Source: an uncultured Bacteroidota bacterium (GTDB taxonomy: Bacteria; Bacteroidota; Bacteroidia; Chitinophagales; Chitinophagaceae). Taken from it: 6,581 nt of DNA. Below the pieces are notes generated by a model. That model worked only from the letters and a program-made list of their open reading frames with translations. It did no database searches and was not told the origin of the DNA. How positions within the stretch are numbered: the stretch's first letter is position 1; every line of letters begins with the position of its first letter. The stretch covers positions 1 to 6,581 of the forward strand of contig CAIRSV010000112.1 of assembly GCA_903881265.1 (NCBI GenBank). Reading direction: 5' to 3'. This document shows, one piece after another, positions 1 through 6,049 of this stretch. The position numbers and the translations under genes are program-made.

Positions 1-1157
1 CGGCGCTCATTCACGCAGCCACTATGGTTACTGCAGGCGTGTATATGATTGCACGCAGTCATTTTATTTATACACTGGCACCGACTGCTCAATTGGTGAT
101 TTTAATGATTGGTTTAGCAACCGCATTAGTAGCAGCTACCATTGCCACACAGCAAAATGATATTAAAAAAGTATTGGCCTATTCGACGGTCAGTCAACTC
201 GGATTTATGTTTATGGCTCTTGGCACAGGGGCCTATGTGGCGGCCATTTTTCATGTGGTGACGCATGCGTTTTTTAAAGCCTTATTATTCCTGGGGTCAG
301 GTTCTGTGATACACGCTATGGGCGGCGAACAGGATATTCGAAAGATGGGTGGACTGAAGCCTTACATGAAGATTACGTATCTAACATTTTTGATTGGATG
401 CATTGCCATAGCCGGAATTCCTCCGTTAAGTGGGTTCTTTTCAAAAGATGAAATACTGATGAGTGTGTTTAATTACGGTGCGTATGGCAAAGTTTTTTGG
501 GCTTTAGGAATGTTGGCTGCCTTGATGACGGCCTTTTATATGTTCCGTCTATTTTTTGTCACTTTCCATGGCTCATTCAGAGGGACAGAAGAGCAGCAAC
601 ATCATTTACATGAAAGTCCAGCTTTGATGACAATTCCGCTAGTGGTATTGGCGCTATTATCTGCGTTTGGCGGAATGATAGGATTGCCGAAGTTGATGGG
701 TTCTCCGCATTTATTAGAAGAATTTTTGGAGCCAGTGCTAGAAAGTTCTTTAGTCGCACATCCGATGACAAATCAGTTAACGCATTCATCCGAACTCATA
801 TTGATGGGCCTTGCGGTTTGTATTGGTGTACTAGGCATTTTGATGGGATGGTTTTATTTTACGAAATACGATGCGAAGAAGGAAGTGAAAGGCTTGTTGA
901 AAATGGCACAAGACAAATGGTATCTGGATGAAATCTATGACACCTTGATTGTAAAGCCTCTTTTCAAAGGAAGCGCTTTCAAAGAAAGATTGGTTGAAAA
1001 AGGCTTTTTAGATGCAGCGGTGAATGGTGTAGGTAAATTGGTTGAAGTAGGAAGTACTAAATTTAGATTATTGCAAAACGGTATGGTTGGGTTCTATATG
1101 TTCATGATGGTGTTGGGTATCATCATATTGTTTGCAATGCAGATTTGGTTGAGATAA
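1..1157 (+). CDS. nuoL: NADH-quinone oxidoreductase subunit L (partial, 5' end missing)
   Basis: This is the C-terminal part of the largest antiporter-like membrane subunit of complex I, which helps couple quinone reduction to proton export across the inner membrane. The frame is open from base 3 and reads ALIHAATMVTAGVYMIA, a NuoL hallmark. The ATG at 24 is therefore internal and the true start lies off the left edge. About 384 residues are visible, against roughly 610-640 for whole NuoL. Counting from that internal Met: DIKKVLAYS at 46-54 (channel Lys48), IFHVVTHAFFKALLF at 75-89 (His77, His81, Lys85) and GFFSKDEIL at 137-145 (Lys141-Asp142), all proton-path residues in the family. KWYLDEIYDTLIVKP at 298-312 opens the long lateral helix that runs beside NuoM and NuoN, and a last membrane segment lies near 354-375. 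It ends in tandem TAA TAA. nuoM follows 55 nt later. The identification is very secure; only the N-terminal portion is unseen. Confidence 0.97.
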   Translation, partial: ALIHAATMVTAGVYMIARSHFIYTLAPTAQLVILMIGLATALVAATIATQQNDIKKVLAYSTVSQLGFMFMALGTGAYVAAIFHVVTHAFFKALLFLGSGSVIHAMGGEQDIRKMGGLKPYMKITYLTFLIGCIAIAGIPPLSGFFSKDEILMSVFNYGAYGKVFWALGMLAALMTAFYMFRLFFVTFHGSFRGTEEQQHHLHESPALMTIPLVVLALLSAFGGMIGLPKLMGSPHLLEEFLEPVLESSLVAHPMTNQLTHSSELILMGLAVCIGVLGILMGWFYFTKYDAKKEVKGLLKMAQDKWYLDEIYDTLIVKPLFKGSAFKERLVEKGFLDAAVNGVGKLVEVGSTKFRLLQNGMVGFYMFMMVLGIIILFAMQIWLR

Positions 1158-1212
1158 TAAGGCTTCGCAGACCTTGTTTGCCGAAGTTGTCATAAAATAA
1201 TTTTAATAGAAG
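1158..1212 (+). other. nuoL-nuoM spacer with second stop and weak hairpin
   Basis: This 55-nt gap starts with a second in-frame TAA (1158-1160). It contains an imperfect inverted repeat: GGCTTCG at 1161-1167 can pair with CGAAGTT at 1182-1188, giving 5 Watson-Crick pairs plus 2 G-U pairs around a 14-nt loop. The remainder up to nuoM is A/T-rich (1191-1212) with no proper Shine-Dalgarno; the only purine run, GAAG, touches the ATG. A/T-rich, SD-poor leaders are normal in Bacteroidota. The hairpin has no U-run after it, so I do not call it a terminator. It could be an mRNA processing or stability element, or chance. Confidence 0.35.
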
Positions 1213-2652
1213 ATGTTGATAGTTTTACTCATATTGGTTCCCTTGATTGGCGGTTTGCTAGCCATGCTGCTTCCCGAGAAAATGGCCTATCCTTTTGCAA
1301 TGATTACGTCGGTATCCACGTTGGTCATAGCCGCTGTGTCGTATATGCAATATACACAGGGCGCCGAACTTATCATTGACCACAATTGGATTGACATAGT
1401 AGGCGCGCGTTTTCACGTAGGCCTGGAAGCAGGTGATGGCTTAGCCGTATTGATGATGATGTTGACAGCCATCGTTTTTCCTTTTATTTTTATTTCATTG
1501 CGTAATAAACAACCTGAAAAGGTAAATACGTTTTATAGTCTGATGTTGTTTGCACAGGCTGGGTTAATGGGTGTTTTTCTTGCGAAAGATGCCTTGTTGT
1601 TCTATGTATTCTGGGAAGTAGCATTGATACCAGTGTATTTCTTAAGTTCAATGTATGGAGGTCCTAGACGTATTCCTGTTACCTTTAAATTTTTCGTGTA
1701 CACCTTCGCAGGAAGTCTGATTATGTTGGTGGCCATCTTATTGATATATCGTCATGCACCAATCCGGTCCTTTTCGTGGGATTCGTTTGTGAGTATCGGA
1801 CAAGCGATGCCAGCGTCTGAACAGACGTGGTTATTTTGGATGATGTTTATTGCTTTTGCTATCAAGATGCCCGTCTTTCCTTTTCATACTTGGCAACCTG
1901 ATGCGTATGAACAAAGTGCGACGCCAGTGACAATTGTATTAAGTGCCATCATGGTTAAAATGGGATTGTTTGCCGTGGTGCGTTGGTTGTTGCCAGTGAT
2001 TCCGTTAGGCAGTGCCCAATGGATGAATGTCGTAATCATGTTATCAGTTATCAGTGTGGTGTATGCGTCATGCATGGCAATTGTGCAAACCAACATTAAG
2101 CGTATGATTGCGTATTCATCAATTGCACATATAGGACTTATGTGTGCCGCTATTTTTTCGCATCAGATATTAGGTATGCAAGGTGCAGCAATTCAGATGT
2201 TTAATCACGGCATCACGATAGCCGGTCTTTGGATGATGGTGGGTATTATCGAACATCGATTTGGTACGCAGGATATGCGAGAGATGGGCGGTGTCGCTAA
2301 AGTAGCACCACTTTTCACGATTGGACTAGTTGTAATGTCCTTAGCCAATATTGCGCTTCCATTGACCAATGGTTTCATCGGAGAGTTTATGATGTTCAAT
2401 GGCTTATTCAAAACCGTTTCGCCTTATCATACATTATTCACTGTGTTTGCCGGATTGGGAATCATTTTGGCTGCGGTATATACCTTGACTATGATACAGA
2501 AAGTGGCTTACGGACCCGAAAACACAAAGACAGCTTCGTTTACTGATTTGACAATGAATGAACTTGTTGTGATGATCTTTTTTGTGGTCATGATATTGGT
2601 TTTAGGTTTCTATCCTAAGCTTTTGATGGATCTGATTTATGTACAACCTTAA
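1213..2652 (+). CDS. nuoM: NADH-quinone oxidoreductase subunit M
   Basis: Complete 479-aa antiporter-like subunit of the complex I membrane arm (inner membrane, about 14 predicted helices), lying between NuoL and NuoN in the assembled enzyme and contributing one proton channel. E. coli NuoM is about 509 aa, so the length is normal. The N-terminal hydrophobic segment MLIVLLILVPLIGG is typical, and an in-frame TAG at 1207-1209 fixes the ATG as the start. Expected functional residues are present: Glu135 in FWEVALIP, Lys218 in FAIKMPVFPFHTWQPDAY (215-232), Lys249 in SAIMVKMG, NIKRMIAYSSIAHIG at 294-308, His331 in MFNHG, and Glu391 in NGFIGEFM (386-393). By alignment from memory, Glu135, Lys218, Lys249 and Glu391 correspond to E. 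coli Glu144, Lys234, Lys265 and Glu407. It ends in tandem TAA TAA and is almost certainly co-transcribed with nuoL and nuoN. Nothing appears truncated or missing. Confidence 0.97.
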   Translation: MLIVLLILVPLIGGLLAMLLPEKMAYPFAMITSVSTLVIAAVSYMQYTQGAELIIDHNWIDIVGARFHVGLEAGDGLAVLMMMLTAIVFPFIFISLRNKQPEKVNTFYSLMLFAQAGLMGVFLAKDALLFYVFWEVALIPVYFLSSMYGGPRRIPVTFKFFVYTFAGSLIMLVAILLIYRHAPIRSFSWDSFVSIGQAMPASEQTWLFWMMFIAFAIKMPVFPFHTWQPDAYEQSATPVTIVLSAIMVKMGLFAVVRWLLPVIPLGSAQWMNVVIMLSVISVVYASCMAIVQTNIKRMIAYSSIAHIGLMCAAIFSHQILGMQGAAIQMFNHGITIAGLWMMVGIIEHRFGTQDMREMGGVAKVAPLFTIGLVVMSLANIALPLTNGFIGEFMMFNGLFKTVSPYHTLFTVFAGLGIILAAVYTLTMIQKVAYGPENTKTASFTDLTMNELVVMIFFVVMILVLGFYPKLLMDLIYVQP

Positions 2653-2705
2653 TAAATAAAAAAATGTGCAGGTTTCTACACGAAGTGCCTGCCTGAATAC
2701 AAAAC
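2653..2705 (+). other. nuoM-nuoN spacer with second stop and hairpin
   Basis: This 53-nt gap again opens with a second in-frame TAA (2653-2655), followed by an A-rich run. GCAGG at 2668-2672 pairs perfectly with CCTGC at 2688-2692, and TTC/GAA inside can extend the helix, giving a 25-nt hairpin. It lacks a following U-run, so read-through into nuoN is expected. It may cover a processing site or tune nuoN expression, but that is inference. There is no Shine-Dalgarno before nuoN; the ATG is preceded by GAATACAAAAC. Confidence 0.4.
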
Positions 2706-4079
2706 ATGAATGCAATTATAGTATCGGCCTTATTGGGAGTAGTCATGATGTTTGCCGGCATAGTACTCAAAAAAACTGCACAAATTCAAGGTGTAGCCAT
2801 ACTTGGTATCTTGGCCTTGTTAGGGACAACATTGGTTGATTTGAATTTGGTTGGTGCTGATACCAAGACATTTTATAATATGATTGAATTGAATGCCGTG
2901 ACTGCTTGGTTCAATGTATTAATTACATTTTGCGCGTTGGCTTATTTTACGTTGTTCTCTAAAGCTATAGCTGCTGTAGGTAAAAACGATTCTGATTATT
3001 TTGCCCTTCTCTTTTTTGTTATGTGCGGTGTGTATCTATTATCAACGTATTCTAATATGTTGATCTTATTTTTAGGGATTGAAATTCTTTCTATTCCTCA
3101 ATACATTTTGGCTGGCAGCGATAAAGAAAATATAAAAAGTAATGAAGCCTCCTTGAAGTATTTCCTTATGGGGGCTTTCAGCACTGGAATTTTATTAATG
3201 GGTATCACCTTGATTTATGGTGCAACCGGAAGTTTTGATATTTTTAGTGAAGGCTTTATTGCACAGTTTCAAAGTAGCGCGGCATTGAATACGATGTCTT
3301 TTGCTGGTGTGCTCTTATTGATTATTGCCATCGGATTTAAAGTATCAGCGGCTCCTATGCATTTCTGGACACCCGATGTATACGATGGCACGCCAACAGC
3401 GTTTACACCGTTTATGGCAACCATTGCTAAGGTGAGCGTGTTTGTGGCGTTTATTCGATTGTTTCATTTGTCATTTGGTAATGTGAGTAACGATTGGCAG
3501 ACTGCGATTGCCGTGATGATCGTTCTGACACTATTGATAGGAAACCTCACAGCCGTCTATCAACAAAGTGTCAAGCGAATGATGGCGTATTCGTCGATTG
3601 CGCAGGCTGGCTTTATGTTATTTGCAATTTACTCATTGAATAATCTAGCTTGGAAAGGCTTGATTTTATATAGTGTTGCTTACACATTGGCTTCGTTGGG
3701 CGTCTTTGCGGTACTCATCAAAATGAAAGATTATACGTATGAAGGATTCAACGGTCTTGCTAAAAAAGAACCTGTCATGGCTGCAACAGCTACGATTTGT
3801 CTCTTGTCATTGGCAGGTATCCCGCTGACTGGAGGATTCTTCGCAAAATATTATGTATTAAGTGCTGCAGTCGAGCAAGGCAAATGGATTGGTATTGTCA
3901 TCTTTGCTGTATTGATGGCGGCTATAAGCGCTTATTATTATTTCCGTCTGATTCGCAGTATGTATTTCGCTGAAGGTGAAGCCGCATTAAGTTACACGCC
4001 TTCTTCGCTTGAAAAAACGTTTCTGTTGATCAATGCATTGCTCGTTATCTTATTGGGCGTGTTACCTGGCATATTGTAA
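2706..4079 (+). CDS. nuoN: NADH-quinone oxidoreductase subunit N
   Basis: Complete 457-aa third antiporter-like subunit of complex I, an inner-membrane protein with about 14 helices that sits closest to the small NuoA/J/K/H subunits. The start ATG is fixed by an in-frame TGA at 2694-2696. Diagnostic residues are all present: Glu126 in LGIEILSIPQYIL (123-135), Lys151 in EASLKYFLMGAFS (147-159), Lys212 in IGFKVSAAPMHFWTPDVYDG (209-228) followed by the family's TPTAF, Lys242 in TIAKVSVF, SVKRMMAYSSIAQAG (288-302), and Lys381 in GIPLTGGFFAKYYVL (371-385). By alignment from memory these lysines match E. coli Lys158, Lys217, Lys247 and Lys395. E. coli NuoN is about 485 aa, so this one is slightly short but within the family's range. 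It is the last nuo gene; aspS converges on it 146 bp downstream. The stop TAA is followed two codons later by an in-frame TAG. Confidence 0.97.
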   Translation: MNAIIVSALLGVVMMFAGIVLKKTAQIQGVAILGILALLGTTLVDLNLVGADTKTFYNMIELNAVTAWFNVLITFCALAYFTLFSKAIAAVGKNDSDYFALLFFVMCGVYLLSTYSNMLILFLGIEILSIPQYILAGSDKENIKSNEASLKYFLMGAFSTGILLMGITLIYGATGSFDIFSEGFIAQFQSSAALNTMSFAGVLLLIIAIGFKVSAAPMHFWTPDVYDGTPTAFTPFMATIAKVSVFVAFIRLFHLSFGNVSNDWQTAIAVMIVLTLLIGNLTAVYQQSVKRMMAYSSIAQAGFMLFAIYSLNNLAWKGLILYSVAYTLASLGVFAVLIKMKDYTYEGFNGLAKKEPVMAATATICLLSLAGIPLTGGFFAKYYVLSAAVEQGKWIGIVIFAVLMAAISAYYYFRLIRSMYFAEGEAALSYTPSSLEKTFLLINALLVILLGVLPGIL

Positions 4080-4105
4080 TACTAGCAACGTATTGCAGCT
4101 AGTAT
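4079..4105 (+). terminator. Candidate 3'-end hairpin of the nuo operon
   Basis: ATACTAGC at 4079-4086 is a perfect 8-bp inverted match to GCTAGTAT at 4098-4105, with an 11-nt loop. An alternative fold pairs GCAA/TTGC inside the ATACTA/TAGTAT helix, with a 4-nt loop and a 3-nt bulge. The stem starts on the last base of the nuoN stop codon. The following bases (GCTGATTTGCTATTCT) are only modestly T-rich, so this is a weak intrinsic terminator at best. It may instead be a 3' stability hairpin. Confidence 0.45.
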
Positions 4106-4158
4106 GCTGATTTGCTATTCTAAAATTGTACAGATTCTTACTCACTAAATGCCATAGA

Positions 4159-4208
4159 GATACTATGTAGTTGCCCCGTTTTAAATTGGCACTAACTGCT
4201 TTAGTATC
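4159..4208 (-). other. Two-tier hairpin downstream of aspS
   Basis: GATACTA (4159-4165) and TAGTATC (4202-4208) form a 7-bp perfect outer stem. Inside it, TGCC (4172-4175) pairs with GGCA (4188-4191), extended by TAG/CTA across a single bulged T. It begins 17 nt after the aspS stop on the minus strand and could mark the 3' end of the aspS transcript. No T-run follows on that strand, so termination is not shown. A competing small hairpin, CATAG/CTATG (4153-4157 / 4163-4167), overlaps its distal side. Confidence 0.3.
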
Positions 4209-4225
4209 CTGATAGCAACAAGTGA

Positions 4226-5962
4226 TTAAAGCCCTAATTCTTTTCGTTGTTTAGCATCAATGACATCGGGTGCATCGAGCATGACATCACGACCTGCATT
4301 ATTCTTAGGGAAGGCAATAAAATCACGAATCGAATCGCTGCCACCCAGCAAGGCGCATAGTCGATCGAAGCCTAAGGCTATTCCTCCGTGTGGTGGTGTG
4401 CCGTATTCAAAGGCACTTAGTAAGAAGCCGAATTTCTGAATGGCTTCTTCTTTTGTAAACCCAAGCGCACTAAACATTTTTTCTTGTAACGCTTTATTGA
4501 AGATACGAATTGATCCGCCGCCGATTTCTGTACCATTCAACACTAGGTCATACGCATTTGCTTTGATATCTCTATATTTTGATTCATCATCCATCCAAGA
4601 AATATGCTCAGGCTTAGGAGAGGTAAATGGATGATGGCAAGCGATATAACGTTTCTCTTCGTCGTCGTATTCAAATAAAGGGAAGTCCATCACCCAAAGT
4701 GGTTTAAATACAGAGGAATCACGCAAGCCTAGGCGATTGCCCATTTCAAGGCGAAGTTCGCTGATTGCTTTGCGAGTAAGTGCATCCTCACCTGCCAAGA
4801 TAAATATGAGGTCACCTGGTTTTGCTTCGCAAGTTTCAGCAATTTGTGTTAGTTTATCTTCCGTAAAGAATTTATCAACCGAACTTTTAATCGTCCCGTC
4901 GGTATTTATTTTTACATAGACCAATCCTTTCATACCCAATTGCGGACGCTTCACCCATTCTGTCAATTCGTCTAGTTGTTTGCGGGTATATTCACTGCAG
5001 CCTGTCGCGGTAATACCTATGACTAGTGAGGCATCATCAAAGACCGGGAATCCGTTTCCTTTCACTATGTCATTCAGTTTTTTCAAACGCATGTCAAAGC
5101 GGATATCGGGTTTGTCATTACCATAATGTTCCATCGCATATTCCCACGTCATACGTGGGAAAGCTTCTGTTATGTCAATGTCTTTTACGTCTTTGAAAAT
5201 ATGCTTGGTCATGTTTTCAAACATGGCTAAAATATCTTCTTGGTTTACAAAACTCATTTCGCAGTCTATCTGCGTAAATTCAGGTTGACGGTCGGCACGC
5301 AAATCTTCATCACGGAAACATTTTACGATTTGAAAATAGCGGTCGTAGCCCGCCACCATTAATAGTTGTTTAAATAATTGAGGTGATTGAGGTAAGGCAT
5401 AAAACTGTCCTTGATGCATACGGCTTGGCACCACAAAATCACGGGCCCCTTCAGGCGTCGATTTGATTAGCATAGGCGTTTCGACTTCCATGAATTGATG
5501 ATTGTCAAGGAAGTTTCTAGTCGCGCGACTTACCTTGTACCGAAGTTCAAGATTGCGTTTGATCGCATCACGTCGTAGGTCAAGATAACGGTATTTCATA
5601 CGCAGTTCATCGCCACCATCGGTATTGTCTTCAATCGTGAATGGCGGTGTTTCGGATGCGTTGAGGATTGTATATTCACTCACTTCAATTTCTATATCAC
5701 CTGTCGGTAAATGGGCGTTTTTATTGCTTCGCTCCAATACTGAACCTTTGATCTGTAAGACAAATTCGCGTCCTAATGGCTTAGACTCTAACAAGGTATT
5801 CATGTGCTCATTAAAAAATAACTGTGTGATCCCATAGCGGTCTCTCAGGTCAATAAACGTGATACTGCCGAATTTGCGAACGGTTTTTACCCAACCTGAA
5901 AGGGTAATCTGTTGGCCGATATGTGTTGCGCGTAATTCACCGCAGGTATGAGTTCTGTACAT
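4226..5962 (-). CDS. aspS: Aspartyl-tRNA synthetase (class II, bacterial type)
   Basis: Complete 578-aa cytoplasmic enzyme that activates aspartate with ATP and charges tRNA-Asp; bacterial AspRS is usually about 580-600 aa. The start MYRTHTCGELR is the canonical N-terminus, and no alternative start is apparent just upstream. Domains in order: OB-fold anticodon-binding domain (about 1-105, with GWVKTVRKFGSITFIDLRDR at 23-42), class II catalytic core (about 120-285 and 415-555) and the bacterial insertion (GAD-like) domain (about 286-415). Visible motifs: motif 1 region FLDNHQFMEVETPML (151-165), TPEGARDF (169-176), the flipping-loop region QSPQLFKQ (192-199), motif 2 FRDEDLRADRQPEFTQID (216-233, Arg217), NGTEIGGGSIR (476-486) and motif 3 GIALGFDRLCALL (527-539, Arg534). 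At the position that separates Asp-only from Asp/Asn enzymes it has Phe31, with Lys81 at the second position. It is transcribed toward nuoN and probably from its own promoter (near 5986-6015). No Shine-Dalgarno is visible. Confidence 0.98.
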   Translation of the reverse strand: MYRTHTCGELRATHIGQQITLSGWVKTVRKFGSITFIDLRDRYGITQLFFNEHMNTLLESKPLGREFVLQIKGSVLERSNKNAHLPTGDIEIEVSEYTILNASETPPFTIEDNTDGGDELRMKYRYLDLRRDAIKRNLELRYKVSRATRNFLDNHQFMEVETPMLIKSTPEGARDFVVPSRMHQGQFYALPQSPQLFKQLLMVAGYDRYFQIVKCFRDEDLRADRQPEFTQIDCEMSFVNQEDILAMFENMTKHIFKDVKDIDITEAFPRMTWEYAMEHYGNDKPDIRFDMRLKKLNDIVKGNGFPVFDDASLVIGITATGCSEYTRKQLDELTEWVKRPQLGMKGLVYVKINTDGTIKSSVDKFFTEDKLTQIAETCEAKPGDLIFILAGEDALTRKAISELRLEMGNRLGLRDSSVFKPLWVMDFPLFEYDDEEKRYIACHHPFTSPKPEHISWMDDESKYRDIKANAYDLVLNGTEIGGGSIRIFNKALQEKMFSALGFTKEEAIQKFGFLLSAFEYGTPPHGGIALGFDRLCALLGGSDSIRDFIAFPKNNAGRDVMLDAPDVIDAKQRKELGL

Positions 5963-5985
5963 GATATATGTTTTATGAGGGCGTG

Positions 5986-6015
5986 CAAATATAGAAAGAA
6001 AAAGGGCAGTCTAAA
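5986..6015 (-). promoter_or_regulatory. Likely Bacteroidota-type sigma promoter for aspS
   Basis: On the minus strand TATATTTG (complement of 5986-5993) fits the Bacteroidota -7 consensus TAnnTTTG exactly. Eighteen nt upstream is TTTA (complement of 6012-6015), a 3-of-4 match to the TTTG-like -33 element. Transcription starting a few bases downstream would leave an A/T-rich leader of roughly 15-20 nt before the aspS ATG. The -33 element falls in the loop of the upstream gene's terminator and the spacer covers its T-run, so the two signals overlap. This is a consensus match by eye; the start site itself is inferred. Confidence 0.55.
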
Positions 6016-6026
6016 CGCTGCCCTTT
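5994..6026 (-). terminator. Intrinsic terminator of the gene upstream of aspS
   Basis: A perfect 9-bp inverted repeat, AAAGGGCAG (6001-6009) and CTGCCCTTT (6018-6026), surrounds an 8-nt loop. Read on the minus strand the helix is followed by TTCTTTC, extending the stem's own T's into a T-rich tail, as in a classic Rho-independent terminator. It lies 23 nt after the stop codon of the upstream gene and 38 nt before the aspS start. The plus-strand tail (ATATAAATTT) is less U-like, so activity is expected mainly on the minus strand. Confidence 0.85.
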
Positions 6027-6049
6027 ATATAAATTTATCTGTGAGGTTG

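Noticed and set aside
24..26. ATG at 24 as the nuoL start
   Set aside because: The in-frame residues before it (ALIHAAT) are part of the conserved NuoL core, so the gene begins outside the window.
577..789. 70-codon minus-strand ORF inside nuoL
   Set aside because: It lies wholly antisense to a strongly conserved gene, has no recognisable motif and no promoter or leader of its own.
1884..2411. Two short minus-strand ORFs (1884-2096 and 2205-2411) inside nuoM
   Set aside because: Both are antisense to conserved membrane-helix coding sequence and have low-complexity translations with no family resemblance.
4080..4225. Possible tRNA, small RNA gene or mobile-element remnant in the convergent gap
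   Set aside because: No cloverleaf, TTCRA box, CCA end, transposase fragment or clear target-site duplication can be made out; only short hairpins are supported.
4440..5837. Plus-strand ORFs (4440-4634, 4737-4919, 5625-5837) inside aspS
   Set aside because: They are antisense shadows of the continuous, motif-complete AspRS frame.
6001..6036. Plus-strand use of the 6001-6026 stem as a bidirectional terminator
   Set aside because: No plus-strand gene leads into it, and the tail on that strand is interrupted by A's.
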